NCBI GenBank assembly: GCA_902780935.1
Contig: CACZHP010000013.1
Span: forward strand, 43,021 to 107,020
DNA: 64,000 nucleotides
Reading direction: 5' to 3'
From: an uncultured Bacteroidia bacterium
GTDB lineage: Bacteria > Bacteroidota > Bacteroidia > Bacteroidales > UBA932
Both the position numbers and the translations under genes were made by a program. The notes below the pieces were generated by a model. The model was not told where the DNA came from, made no database searches, and worked only from the letters and a program-made list of their open reading frames with translations. Below, piece after piece: positions 16,218 to 25,206 of this stretch; within the stretch, counting starts at the first letter, position 1, and every line of letters begins with the position of its first letter.

Positions 16218-17364
16218 AAATCTTATCCACAACAAGGGCTATAGCGCCGTCTCCGGTGACATTGCAGGCGGTACCGAAACTGTCCATGGTGATGTAGAGG
16301 GCGATCATAAGCGCCTGCTCCTGCTCACCGAAGCCGAGAATGGCCGCCAGCACTCCGAGGGCGGCCATTATCGCACCCCCGGGGACTCCGGGAGCGGCCA
16401 CCATCATGACCCCGAGCATCATTATGAATCCGAGGAACATCCAGAAGTCGAATTCCATCCCTTGCATCATCATCAGCGCCACTGCGCAAGCCGTTATCTT
16501 CAGGCAGCTTCCGGAAAGGTGGATCGTGGCGCAGAGCGGTACCGTGAATCCGGCTATCCCGTCGCTGACCCCGTTCTTTTTGACGCAGCCGAGGGTCACG
16601 GGGATTGTCGCTGCTGAAGAAGAGGTCCCGAGGGCTGTGAAATAGGCGGGGAGCATGTTCCCGAGAGCCTTGAAGGGGTTTTTGCCGACGATTCCGCCCG
16701 CAAGGCAGAACTGCAGCACAAGGAGCAGCACGTGGAGGATAAATATCACTCCGATAATCGAGATGAAGACAGTGATAACCTTCACCGCCTGCCCGGTGTG
16801 GGTCATTCCGAGGAAAATGCCGAAAATATAGATCGGGAGCAGGGGAATGATGACAACCTCTATCGTCTTGACTATGATGTCCTTGAACTCATCGGCGAAT
16901 TTCTTCAGATGTGGCGATCCGAAGAACGCCATGCCCAGACCAAGGGTGAAAGAGAACACAAGGGCGGACATGACATCGACCATCGCCGGAATCTGGATTG
17001 TGAAATATGGCTCCAGATTCTCGAACTCCGCTACAGATTCCGCGGTTGTGCCTCCGATAAGACTCGGGAATACAGCCACGCTTGTCCCGTATGAGAGCAG
17101 CCCCGCGAAAACGGTATCGCAATATGCGATCAACACGGTGATCAGCAACAACTTCCCGGCACCTTTGCCGATGTCGGAAATGGCCGGCGTGACGAGTCCT
17201 ATGATGATCAGCGGGATGAGGAACTGCAGCAGATTGCTGAAAATGCTGTTAAAAGTCACGAAAACCCGCACCACGGCCCTTGGCATGAAAAGCCCGAGAA
17301 TGATACCGAGGAGGATCGCTATTATTATCCTGGGCAAAAGCCCTATCTTGATATTAGTTTTCAT
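16153..17364 (-). CDS. Dicarboxylate/amino acid:cation symporter (DAACS)
   Basis: 403 residues, inner membrane. The Ser-rich re-entrant hairpin TALGTSSSAATIPVTLGC and the second loop region with CATIHLSGSCLKI and APGVPGGAIMAA identify the GltP/SstT/DctA symporter fold, which imports glutamate, serine/threonine or C4-dicarboxylates with Na+ or H+. The conserved helix 8 motif differs from the classical NMDGT (ATIHLSGSC), so it is not a standard glutamate transporter, and I do not assign a substrate. The C-terminus (RKRTGDVPLSADGYGSPAKS) lies in the 65-bp antisense overlap with the DUF4890-like gene. The NhaC-like antiporter gene ends 16 bp upstream on the same strand, so the two may be co-transcribed. 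Confidence 0.87.
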   Translation of the reverse strand: MKTNIKIGLLPRIIIAILLGIILGLFMPRAVVRVFVTFNSIFSNLLQFLIPLIIIGLVTPAISDIGKGAGKLLLITVLIAYCDTVFAGLLSYGTSVAVFPSLIGGTTAESVAEFENLEPYFTIQIPAMVDVMSALVFSFTLGLGMAFFGSPHLKKFADEFKDIIVKTIEVVIIPLLPIYIFGIFLGMTHTGQAVKVITVFISIIGVIFILHVLLLVLQFCLAGGIVGKNPFKALGNMLPAYFTALGTSSSAATIPVTLGCVKKNGVSDGIAGFTVPLCATIHLSGSCLKITACAVALMMMQGMEFDFWMFLGFIMMLGVMMVAAPGVPGGAIMAALGVLAAILGFGEQEQALMIALYITMDSFGTACNVTGDGAIALVVDKIFRKRTGDVPLSADGYGSPAKS

Positions 17365-17380
17365 GGTAATATGTTTATTA

Positions 17381-18697
17381 TCATGTGGTTATCTTATCGC
17401 CTGAATACTTTTTCGGGAACCTCAGGAGGATTGACAGGCAGACTGTGCCGAAGAGGATGAATGGATAGTAGAGATAGGGGATTATCTCCGTGGCAGGCAC
17501 CCCGGTGAATCCTGATGCCATCAGCAGCTGGGCTCCGTAGGGGATGAGGGATTGGACGACGCAGGAGAAGGTGTCAAGGATGCTGGCGCTTTTCCTGGGG
17601 TCCAGACCGAAGCGGGTGGAGATGTCCTTGGCGATATTCCCGGTCGTGAGGATGGCTATTGTGTTGTTGGCGGTGCAGATATTAGAAAGGCCGACAAGCC
17701 CCCCGATGCTGAACTCGGCTCCCCGACGGCCCTTGATTCCTTTGGTCAATCCTTTGATTATGAAATCGATGCCTCCGTTCCTCCGGATAATCTCCAGCAT
17801 TCCTCCGGCCAACATAGTGACGATAATCAAGTCTCCCATCCCGGCAATTCCCTCGCCGACACTCCCCAGGAATCCTGTCCAACTCATCCCGCCGGCGAAA
17901 CCGATGGCGGCGCAGAGTGCGAGGCCGATGGTCAGCACCACGAGCACATTCACACCCATGATGGCCAACACTATGACGGACAGGTAGGGGATAAGCTTCC
18001 ACACATCGATCTGGCCTATCTCCGGATGGACATCGAGGTTAAGCCCTATGAATACGTAGATGACGGCCACCACCACGGCGGCGGGACCGGCTATCCAGAT
18101 ATTGGCCTTGAACTTGTCCGACATCGTGCAGCCTTGCGTCGTGGTGGCAGCGATGGTGGTGTCGGATATGAATGAAAGATTGTCTCCGAAAAAGGCTCCG
18201 CCGACGATCAGGGCGGTGATCATCGGAAGCGATATTCCTGCCTGGGGGGCTATCCCGGCGGCTATCGGCAGCAGGGCCACCACGGTGCCGACGCTCGTCC
18301 CGATAGACATCGAGATGAAGCAGGCGGCCAGGAACAGCCCGGCGAGGATAAGCTTCCCCGGCAATATTCTAAGTGTAAGATTAACAGTGGCTTCCACGCT
18401 GCCTATGGCTTTAGCGGAAGCCGCGAACGCTCCCGCCATGACGAATATCCAAATCATCAGGAGGACGTTCTTGTCTCCGGCTCCGCTGGAGAAAGCGGCT
18501 ATTCTCTCCTGGATCTTTCCGGGAGTGATCAGGACCGCGTAGATAGACGCCAGCAGGAAGGCTGAGGCGACTGGGACTTTATAAAAGTCGCCGCAGACGA
18601 TTGAGGTCACAAGGTAGGTGGCCAGGAAGACGGCCAGCGGGCTGAGAGCCAGCCAGCCGTTCATTTTTCTTTCGGGGGAGATGTCAGTTCGTTTCAT
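17381..18697 (-). CDS. nhaC: NhaC-family Na+/H+ antiporter
   Basis: 438 residues with about twelve transmembrane helices. GTSVGTVVALLPIAAG, then GGAFFGDNLSFISDTTIAAT, is the strongly conserved substrate-site region of the NhaC family, which exchanges sodium (or an amine/organic anion pair in relatives) for protons. SNICTANNTIAILTTG and SCVVQSLIPYGAQLLMASG in the C-terminal half are the second conserved repeat. Its start overlaps the end of the CPA2-type antiporter gene by 14 bp, and the DAACS symporter follows 16 bp downstream, so three ion-coupled transporters form one likely operon. This suggests sodium-circuit management coupled to organic acid uptake. Confidence 0.9.
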   Translation of the reverse strand: MKRTDISPERKMNGWLALSPLAVFLATYLVTSIVCGDFYKVPVASAFLLASIYAVLITPGKIQERIAAFSSGAGDKNVLLMIWIFVMAGAFAASAKAIGSVEATVNLTLRILPGKLILAGLFLAACFISMSIGTSVGTVVALLPIAAGIAPQAGISLPMITALIVGGAFFGDNLSFISDTTIAATTTQGCTMSDKFKANIWIAGPAAVVVAVIYVFIGLNLDVHPEIGQIDVWKLIPYLSVIVLAIMGVNVLVVLTIGLALCAAIGFAGGMSWTGFLGSVGEGIAGMGDLIIVTMLAGGMLEIIRRNGGIDFIIKGLTKGIKGRRGAEFSIGGLVGLSNICTANNTIAILTTGNIAKDISTRFGLDPRKSASILDTFSCVVQSLIPYGAQLLMASGFTGVPATEIIPYLYYPFILFGTVCLSILLRFPKKYSGDKITT

Positions 18698-20402
18698 TCG
18701 TCTCTATGTTGGAGATGTTGCCGGCGATCCAGACGGTGTCGCCTTCCTGGAACACCAGGTCGGGTTCGGGGTTGGTGATGAACTGCTCGCCGCGCAGGAC
18801 GCTTATGACCATGCACTGGTATTTCCGCAGCGAGGCGGTCCGCAGGGATTTCCCGGTGAGGAAAGAGCTGGCGGTCAACGTTCTGGGCTCTATTCCGAAG
18901 CCGTCGTCTCCGGTCTCGAGAGGGGAGTCGGCGATTGAGTTGGAGATAAGGTTCCGCAGCTTCTCAAGCTGCTCGGTGGTTCCGACCGCCAACAGCCGGT
19001 CCCCGGGGAAAAGGGTCACGTCGGCGGAGGGGATGACGATGGAGAGGGAGCCCCTCTGGATCTTGATGATATTGGCCCCGGACTGGTCCCGGATGGGAAG
19101 ATCCTTGAGCTTGGAACCGGCGAAGGACGACTCCGGAGCTATCAGGAAAGCCTCCGTGCGCACGTCGTAGGTGGACAGTTTCTGCCGCACCGAGGAGCTG
19201 ACGGGCTTGGCCCTGCGTTCGCTCTCTTCCCGTTCGTTGTAGTTCTGGAGAAAGCGTTTCTCGAGCCCGGAATATTTGTGGATGGACTTGCGCGCGATCA
19301 TTATGAAGGCTATTCCGGCTATGATGATCGCAAGGACAGTCCATCCGGCCAGGTTGAAATATGTGGAGAGGACTCCGAGGATGATGCTTATCGCGAGGAA
19401 GGCTCTTGCGAGGACCAGGCCCATGATGGGCCAGATATTGCTTTGTTTCTCCTGGATCAGTTTGGGAGCGCTCTTGCTGATCGACCCCGAGTGGACACCG
19501 AGGCCGAAAAGGAAGGGAGCCATCGCGGCTAAGGTGATGCCGGCCGCAATGCACTTACGTGCGAACTCGCCGGCTCCGGGCAGTGCCCTGTCCACGAGAG
19601 GACGAAGGTAAAGCCTTGAGCCTATGTAGATGGCGAGGATGACCACGCCGTACAGAAGCACCCTGGTGAACCATGCTGTGAGAAGTTTCCTCCACTCGCT
19701 GTTCTCGGCCGCCGTGTTCCTGGACCTTCCGTTAGCCGTCGAGAGCCTCTCGACCCACACTTTGGGAAGTTTCCGCTGCAGGAAATTGTAGCCCGGTCCG
19801 GCGAGTTTGATCATGTAAGGTGTGGTGAAGGTCGTGATCACGGACACGGCAATGATCACTGGATAAATGAATCCCCGCATGACCCCGAGGGAGCATCCCA
19901 CTCCAGCCAGGATGAAGCCGAACTCACCGAGTTGGGCGAGGCTGAAACCGGTGTGGACAGAGTTATAGAGGTTGTTGCCGGTGATGATCATACCGGCCCC
20001 GGCGAACAGGATGTGGGTCACGATGACGATCACGGCGATCAGAAGGATCAGCGCCCAATGGGTGGCGATGGCCTCCGGGGAGAGCATCATTCCCACGGAG
20101 ACGAAGAAAATGGCTCCGAAGAGGTTCTTTATCGGCTCCACGATCTTGTCAATATGCTCGCTCTCAGTCGTTTCCGCAAGTATGGACCCCATCACGAAGG
20201 CTCCCAGGGCGGAGGAGAAACCCACCGCCGTAGCCAGGGACACCATCAGGAAACAGAGTCCGATGCTGACGATCAGGAGAATCTCCTCGCTGATGAACCG
20301 TTTGGCTTTCTGGAGGATGGTGGGGATGACGAATATTCCCTGATGAACCGTTTGGCTTTCTGGAGGATGGTGGGGATGACGAATATTCCCACAAGGAACC
20401 AT
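18684..20402 (-). pseudogene. C-terminal part of frameshifted CPA2 antiporter with TrkA-C domains
   Basis: This frame carries the second half of a KefB/CPA2-type cation:proton antiporter (transmembrane helices from RFISEEILLIVSIGLCFLMV onward). After a second membrane section come two soluble TrkA-C-like domains, one around KLKDLPIRDQSGANIIKIQR and GDRLLAVGTTEQL, the other around LRKYQCMVISVLRGEQFI and GDTVWIAG. There is no Rossmann TrkA-N domain. Its first residues (MVPCGNIRHPHHPP) are out-of-frame translation of a duplicated 50-bp segment. Removing one copy joins it to the N-terminal frame (start 20992) as one 752-residue protein. It overlaps the nhaC start by 14 bp. Whether the break exists in the living cell needs read-level evidence. 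Confidence 0.85.
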
Positions 20403-20992
20403 AGGAGAAGGAAGAAGACAAGCTTCACGATGTTGAGTATCAGCTCTTTCCCCGCGAAACTCTGGGATACGGCCATGGTCGAGAGCAGCACCATCAGCAG
20501 GATCGCGATCAGGTCTTCCACCACGAGTGTGCCGAAGACCATACCGGCATACGGCTTGTCCTTGAGTCCCATGTCGTCGTAGGACTTGATCACGACCATG
20601 GTGGAGGACATTGAGAGCAGTCCGCCAAGGAACACGCTCTCCATGACCGACCAGCCGAGGGCCTGGGCTGTCACGAAGCCTATGATGAACACTCCGACGA
20701 ACTTCACCAGGGCCGTCACAATGGCGCTGGAGCCGACCTTCATGAGTTTCTTGAAGCTGAATTCAAGACCGAGTCCGAACATCAGGAAGATGATGCCGAT
20801 CTCCGACCACTGGTCCACGGTCTCCTGGCTGCTGATCCCGGGGAAGAAATCGATGTTGGGACCGATCAGGAAGCCGGCTATGATGTAGCCGAGGATAAGG
20901 GGCTGCTTGAGCGCCTTGGAGATTATCGTGAATATGCCAGCGGAGATAAGGATGACCGCCAGGTCCTTGACGAGGTTCAGTTCTTCCGACAT
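20273..20992 (-). pseudogene. N-terminal part of frameshifted CPA2 antiporter
   Basis: The ATG at 20992 begins MSEELNLVKDLAVILISAG and continues through the typical CPA2 sequence: QPLILGYIIAGFLIGP, FLMFGLGLEFSFKKL, GGLLSMSSTMVVIK and FGTLVVEDLIAILLMVLLS. It reaches GIFVIPTILQKAKRFI, where the perfect 50-bp tandem repeat shifts the frame and adds a spurious tail (REYSSSPPSSRKPNGS). CPA2 proteins exchange K+ or Na+ for H+ across the inner membrane. The open frame also runs 17 codons upstream of 20992, but that part reads like a promoter region. The gene is divergent from the HprK-like operon. On its own this piece would encode about half of the membrane domain and is unlikely to function. Confidence 0.85.
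20291..20390. repeat. Perfect 2 x 50-bp tandem duplication inside antiporter gene
   Basis: Bases 20291-20340 and 20341-20390 are identical over 50 nt. Because 50 is not a multiple of 3, the duplication breaks the antiporter frame. Deleting one copy restores a continuous 753-codon frame. Confidence 0.98.
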
Positions 20993-21053
20993 ATACGCGA
21001 ATTTAATTATAAACCACCCTTTTCCAAAAATTTTATCTTTCATCGACTATTAT

Positions 21054-21061
21054 TATCTTTG
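21054..21061 (+). promoter_or_regulatory. -7 element of HprK/PqqD operon
   Basis: TATCTTTG matches TAnnTTTG exactly and ends 20 bp before the ATG at 21082. Confidence 0.6.
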
Positions 21062-21081
21062 TCTAATTGAAACTATCGCTG

Positions 21082-21954
21082 ATGCTCCTGAAAAGAACAT
21101 ATAAAGTGGCCGGACATGTCTTCTCCCTGTCTTTGGAAGGGGAGGACCGGGCATGGGAAGCTCTTGGCAATTATGATCCTTTCGTCATAGATGAGACGGA
21201 GGAGTTGTTCAGTCTTGAGGTTGTTCCTGAGTTTGATATTCAAGGCAAGAAAGAGCTTTATGTCTCTGAGCCGGAGCCTGGAGAGCAAAGGATTGATATT
21301 CATACAATTGAAGGAGGCTATCTTTTTGAGATGGCCCCGCTGCCTGATCTTCCGGTCTGCGGCTGGCTGAAGGTCTCCGGGGATTTCTCGAAAGGATTTC
21401 TGAAGACAACCTCAAACAAGGTATTCTGCGTCAACAACGCCTTGATGCTGATGTACGCTTTCAGGACGGCAGGCCTCGATACGCTCGAGATCCATGCCTC
21501 CTGCACTGTCTGCCAGGGCAAGGGATTCCTGTTCCTGGGCAAGAGCGGAACCGGAAAGAGTACCCATAGCCGTCTGTGGCTCAAGAATATAGATGGTGCC
21601 TGGCTCCTAAATGACGACAATCCTGTGATCAGGGTAGTGGATGGAATTCCAAGGGTTTACGGTACTCCCTGGAGTGGCAAGACCCCCTGCTATATTAACG
21701 ATGATTACCCCGTGGGAGCGGTCGTGCGGATCAACAGGGCTCCACATGACCAGATTCATCGGATGAGTCTGGTGGAAGGTTTCGCCTCACTATATTCATC
21801 ATCTTCCGGACTCCGTGCCCTGAAGCCTATCGCTGACGGGCTTTTCGATACGGTTTCATCTGTGGTTCAGAAGGTTCCGTGCTATCTGCTCGACTGTCTG
21901 CCTGATGATGAGGCGGCGATTGTGTGCTCAAAAGAAGTTCTTGGAAATGCGTGA
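21082..21954 (+). CDS. HprK-like serine kinase-fold protein
   Basis: 290 residues from the ATG at 21082; a TTG at 21067 is in frame but lies next to the promoter box. A Walker A loop GKSGTGKS (residues 153-160) is preceded by the HPr-kinase-like EIHASCTV strand and followed by LLNDDNPVIR and a GTPWSGKTPCY segment, the layout of HPr kinase/phosphorylase C-terminal domains. Homologues of this stand-alone type are found in peptide-modification loci, for example kinases of phosphorylated lasso peptides, rather than in sugar catabolite control. Its last 8 bases overlap the start of the protease gene (ATGCGTGA), and a PqqD protein follows, which supports a peptide or protein modification role. The true phosphoacceptor is unknown. 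Confidence 0.82.
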   Translation: MLLKRTYKVAGHVFSLSLEGEDRAWEALGNYDPFVIDETEELFSLEVVPEFDIQGKKELYVSEPEPGEQRIDIHTIEGGYLFEMAPLPDLPVCGWLKVSGDFSKGFLKTTSNKVFCVNNALMLMYAFRTAGLDTLEIHASCTVCQGKGFLFLGKSGTGKSTHSRLWLKNIDGAWLLNDDNPVIRVVDGIPRVYGTPWSGKTPCYINDDYPVGAVVRINRAPHDQIHRMSLVEGFASLYSSSSGLRALKPIADGLFDTVSSVVQKVPCYLLDCLPDDEAAIVCSKEVLGNA

Positions 21955-22393
21955 GATCGGAAGGCCCGAGGGCAAGATAGTTGATATGGATCTCTTCATG
22001 GAGGGGATCGGAGAGTTCCTCGGCGAGGGAAAGGAAGTTGTCATGACCCCGAAGGGCAACAGCATGCTGCCTTTCATAAAGGGCGACAGGGATAGCGTCG
22101 TGCTTACCAAGCCCTCAAAGCCGTTTGAGGTGGGGGATATCGTGCTGGCAAAAGTCGGGCAGCGTTACATAATGCATAGGATCTTTGCTGTGGAAGGGGA
22201 TTCGCTGACTTTGATGGGCGATGGAAATGTCTGTGGCACAGAAAGTTGTCATACTTCAGACGTAATCGGTCTTGTGACAGAGATCCGTAAGGAGAACGGC
22301 AAGGTCGTAAAGCCTGGCAAGGGTGCGCTGTGGAGATCCTTGCGGCCTATTCGGAGATATATTTTGGCAATCTACAAACGAGTGATATTATGA
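21947..22393 (+). CDS. S24/S26-like serine protease (Ser/His type) without membrane anchor
   Basis: 148 residues from the ATG at 21947. The frame is open upstream to 21905, but the 8-bp overlap start is the plausible one. It has the signal-peptidase-like fold: GNSMLPFIKGD with catalytic Ser39 in an SMxP box, VGDIVLAKV, then YIMHRI (His77) in the position where archaeal/ER-type S26B enzymes carry a catalytic His instead of Lys, and GDGN. There is no N-terminal transmembrane helix, unlike true signal peptidases; a short basic-hydrophobic C-terminal helix (RRYILAIYKRVIL) could touch the membrane. Coupled by overlaps to the kinase and to the PqqD gene, it could be the processing protease of a peptide-modification cassette. 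That role is inference. Confidence 0.8.
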   Translation: MREIGRPEGKIVDMDLFMEGIGEFLGEGKEVVMTPKGNSMLPFIKGDRDSVVLTKPSKPFEVGDIVLAKVGQRYIMHRIFAVEGDSLTLMGDGNVCGTESCHTSDVIGLVTEIRKENGKVVKPGKGALWRSLRPIRRYILAIYKRVIL

Positions 22394-22659
22394 GGATCAA
22401 AGAAGGTTTCACACTGCGCTCGATCGTGGGGCAGTATGTGGTGATCGGGGAGGGAATATCCCAGGTCAATTTCAACAAGATGATCACTTTGAATGACTCC
22501 GCCGCCTATCTTTGGCAGAGCGTGGAAGGCAAGGAGTTTTCCGTGGAGGACCTTACCCGTTTGCTGACCGACAAATACGAGGTGAGCGATGAAAAGGCTG
22601 CCGCTGACGCCGCCGCTCTCGCCGGGAAATGGATCGAAGCGGGGATAGTTGAAGAATAA
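22390..22659 (+). CDS. PqqD-family protein (RiPP recognition element fold)
   Basis: 89 residues from the ATG at 22390, which overlaps the protease stop by 4 bp (ATGA). The sequence has the PqqD pattern: an N-terminal three-strand part (FTLRSIVGQYVVIGEG, then MITLNDSAAYLWQSVEGKEF) and three helices (SVEDLTRLLTDKYEV ... AAALAGKWIEAGIVEE). PqqD domains are RiPP precursor recognition elements that grip a leader peptide and present it to modifying enzymes. No radical SAM enzyme, cyclase or ABC exporter accompanies it here; the partners are a HprK-like kinase and a protease. It is therefore the adaptor of an unusual cassette or a stand-alone regulator. Confidence 0.85.
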   Translation: MRIKEGFTLRSIVGQYVVIGEGISQVNFNKMITLNDSAAYLWQSVEGKEFSVEDLTRLLTDKYEVSDEKAAADAAALAGKWIEAGIVEE

Positions 22660-22669
22660 ACGTATCGTT

Positions 22670-23773
22670 ATGAGAAGAATTTTTTTTGCGGCTTTGATGG
22701 CCGTCTGCCCTTTGGTGATTTCTGCCCAGAACAGGGCCGACAGGCAGGATCTGACCGATCCGGCATCATCATCCTTCATCCTCTTCGGGGATCCGCAGGG
22801 ATATGTGAAGTACGATATTAACCAGCCAATATTCGAGTTGACAACCCTCTGGGTCGCGGATAATGTCGAGCATTTGAATATCAAGGCCGTGCTTTGCACC
22901 GGGGACCTGGTGGAGCAGAATGAGAATAACGCTCTCGACCGCAGGATGCTCAACCAGAGCAGCGTCCAGATGTGGGAAAGCATCAGCCGCTCGCTTGAGA
23001 GGATCGACGGCAAGGTACCCTTCATCTCATGTGGAGGCAACCATGACTACGGCTACAAGCACAGCGAGAACTACAACACCGAGTTCCCCAAGTATATCTC
23101 CTTCGAGAGGAACCCATCCTATGTTGAATGCCTGAAGGCGGAATATCCGAACCGTCTGGGGCACGCCTCACTTGAGAACGCCGCTTTCGAGTTCGAGGTT
23201 CCCGGGTGGAGCCACAAGATCCTGGTTATCAGCTCTGAGTTCGCCCCTTCCGCTGGTGCGGTGGAGTGGGCTCGCTCTCTTGTCACGTCGGACAAGTACA
23301 AGGATGACTATGTGATCTACCTGACCCATTCTTATCTTCAGGAAAAGACAGCTGAATATACTTCAGGCGAAGGTTACTGGGTCACCAAGCAGGAGGGCAA
23401 CCATTCCGGGAAGATGCTGTGGGAGAACCTTGTGAGCAAGGTGCCGAACATCCGTCTGGTGATCTGCGGCCACACCGGGCGTCCTTCTCCCACGAAGAAT
23501 GTCGAGGAGGATTTCGAGTTGAGCACTGCCTACCGGGTTGACAAGAACTCTTTCGGGAAGAATGTCCATCAGATGATGTTCAATGTCCAGACGCTTGGCG
23601 GAGGCTGGGAAGGCAACGGGGGAGACGGCTGGCTGAGGATCCTGGAGTTCATGCCCGACGGCAAGACCATCAAAGTCCGGACTTACTCGCCGTTGTTCGG
23701 AATATCACCTTCCACCCGCCATCTGGCTCACCGCACCGCATCCTATGACCAGTTCGATATGGTTATAGAATAG
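22670..23773 (+). CDS. Exported calcineurin-like metallophosphoesterase
   Basis: 367 residues from the ATG at 22670, 10 bp after the PqqD gene. A signal peptide (FFAALMAVCPLVISAQ) is followed by the metallophosphoesterase metal-binding motifs in order: FGDPQ (Asp41), CTGDL (about 77-81), CGGNHD (about 121-126), THSYL and CGHTG. These coordinate two metal ions that hydrolyse phosphomonoesters or diesters, here in the periplasm or outside. It is the last gene of the kinase/protease/PqqD operon, so it may remove a phosphate put on by the kinase after export, or simply be a neighbour. It has no lipobox and no membrane anchor. Confidence 0.86.
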   Translation: MRRIFFAALMAVCPLVISAQNRADRQDLTDPASSSFILFGDPQGYVKYDINQPIFELTTLWVADNVEHLNIKAVLCTGDLVEQNENNALDRRMLNQSSVQMWESISRSLERIDGKVPFISCGGNHDYGYKHSENYNTEFPKYISFERNPSYVECLKAEYPNRLGHASLENAAFEFEVPGWSHKILVISSEFAPSAGAVEWARSLVTSDKYKDDYVIYLTHSYLQEKTAEYTSGEGYWVTKQEGNHSGKMLWENLVSKVPNIRLVICGHTGRPSPTKNVEEDFELSTAYRVDKNSFGKNVHQMMFNVQTLGGGWEGNGGDGWLRILEFMPDGKTIKVRTYSPLFGISPSTRHLAHRTASYDQFDMVIE

Positions 23774-24054
23774 CGCTAAAAATCAGCTTTTGAAACAATA
23801 AAGTTTTACCGTGTAACTTTTTTGTTAGGCCGAAGCTCCCGCTTTTTGGCCCGCTTAGTCCACCCCGCTCCCTGAGCGGAGCCGAAGGGCCCGTATCCTT
23901 CTGAGTGTCCCCCTTTTGTCATTCTGAGCGTCCCCATTTTGTCATTCTGAGCGCAGCGAAGAATCTTCATGGGGTACGGCCAGGTTTTTCTGTTTTTTAT
24001 CATTATTTAGGTTTTCTTGCCACATATTCGCGGAAACAAATACCAATCATAACT
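23774..24054. other. Repeat-rich intergenic region
   Basis: No gene is visible. It contains CCTGAGCGGAGCCGAAGGG (23871-23889, second copy at 25224), a half copy GTCATTCTGAGCG (23918-23930), and a full copy of the dispersed palindrome (23941-23968). This marks the left edge of the accessory island. Confidence 0.8.
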
Positions 24055-25008
24055 ATGATAAACAACAGCATCACCAAGGAACAGTACAAACTCTTCGAGG
24101 ATATTCTCAATGAATTCGAAAAGCTGCGGACCCTATCGCCGGAAGAGAAGGAAGACCTGATCATCAGCATCACCTCACGCACCTACATCGACCTGATGTG
24201 CGACTGGGCATTCAAACATGTTTTCGGACATGACCAGCGCAACCTGATTCCGCTGCTCAACGACATCTTATCAACTGACATCGCGACAATCGACTATGAC
24301 TCAAATGAGATTGACCGGTGGAAGGGAGACGACAAGAACATCATCATGGATGTCCTCTGTCACACCAAGGACGGGACCAGATTCATCGTCGAGATGCAAA
24401 GGGCTGACAAAGAGCACCTTCGGAACAGGTTATTCTATTACGGCGCCACCATGGCAAGCACTCAACTAAAGCGTGGCGACAACTATGGGAAACTCATGCC
24501 GGTCTATGTCGTCTGCTTCATGAACTTCTGTTTGAGGCATGACTCCGACCGCCTGATCTACCGGTACCAGATCCGGGACAACGACGGCGAGCGATACGGC
24601 TCCCAGCTGACAATCTGCCTGTGCGAGTTGCCGCGCTTGGTATGCAAGCCCAGATGCGCGATGACTCCTGTCGAAAGATGGTTTGATATTCTTAGGAATA
24701 TGACTAATTTTGCAAAAAGGCCAGTGGAGTACGGTGCTCGCTACGAGAGGGTTTTCGAGGCCAGCCGGCAGTCTCCGTTTTCGCTGGAGAACAAAAAACA
24801 ATACCTGCGTTCTATGTTTGATTATAAGGAGAGATCATACCTGACTGACGAAGACCGTGCGGAGATCCGCGCGGAGGCATTGGCCGAGGGGCTTGCTGAG
24901 GGCAAAGCTGAAGGAAAAGCCGAAGGCAAAGCCGAGGTGGCCAAAGCTCTGGAGAAGTTAGGGATCGATGCCGACATCATCCGTAAGGCGACTGGTTTGT
25001 CGGTTTAG
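24055..25008 (+). CDS. PD-(D/E)XK nuclease family transposase (Rpn-like)
   Basis: 317 residues from the ATG at 24055; upstream codons in frame are translated repeat DNA. The DWAFKHVFG start, the core NIIMDVLCHTKDGTRFIVEM with QRA (Asp...Glu-x-Gln nuclease triad), and the C-terminal repeat of AEGKAEGKAEG followed by a Lys/Ile helix (DADIIRKATGLS) are typical of the Bacteroidetes PDDEXK_2/Rpn family. Members nick or recombine DNA and behave as mobile or recombination-promoting genes. A second, divergent member lies at 32152-33174, and both border arrays of dispersed repeats. It is probably transcribed alone. Confidence 0.88.
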   Translation: MINNSITKEQYKLFEDILNEFEKLRTLSPEEKEDLIISITSRTYIDLMCDWAFKHVFGHDQRNLIPLLNDILSTDIATIDYDSNEIDRWKGDDKNIIMDVLCHTKDGTRFIVEMQRADKEHLRNRLFYYGATMASTQLKRGDNYGKLMPVYVVCFMNFCLRHDSDRLIYRYQIRDNDGERYGSQLTICLCELPRLVCKPRCAMTPVERWFDILRNMTNFAKRPVEYGARYERVFEASRQSPFSLENKKQYLRSMFDYKERSYLTDEDRAEIRAEALAEGLAEGKAEGKAEGKAEVAKALEKLGIDADIIRKATGLSV

Positions 25009-25050
25009 TCGGTATAGTCGGTATAGCGTTTCCCTTTTTCCATACCGCTC

Positions 25051-25206
25051 CATGTGTCCGTGGTTGAGGGACATGTGGGGCGTTTTCCCACTCCAGGTGC
25101 GCCATGTGTCCGTGGTTGAGGGACATGTGGAGCGTTTTCCCACTCCGGATGCGCCATGTGTCCGTGGTTGAGGGACATGTGGGGCGTTTTCCCACTCCCC
25201 GCACCA
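25051..25206. repeat. Three tandem copies of a 52-bp repeat
   Basis: Units start at 25051, 25103 and 25155, each beginning CATGTGTCCGTGGTTGAGGG and differing at only a few positions. Each unit can fold (CATGT...TCC / GGG...ACATG). Just before it are three copies of GTCGGT(T/A)TA (about 25000-25026). Confidence 0.93.

Noticed and set aside
24900-24950. AEGKAEG codon repeat as a mobile or variable repeat
   Set aside because: This charged tail is a usual feature of PD-(D/E)XK transposase-family proteins.
25051-25206. Possible CRISPR array
   Set aside because: The three units are joined without unique spacers, and no cas gene is in the window.
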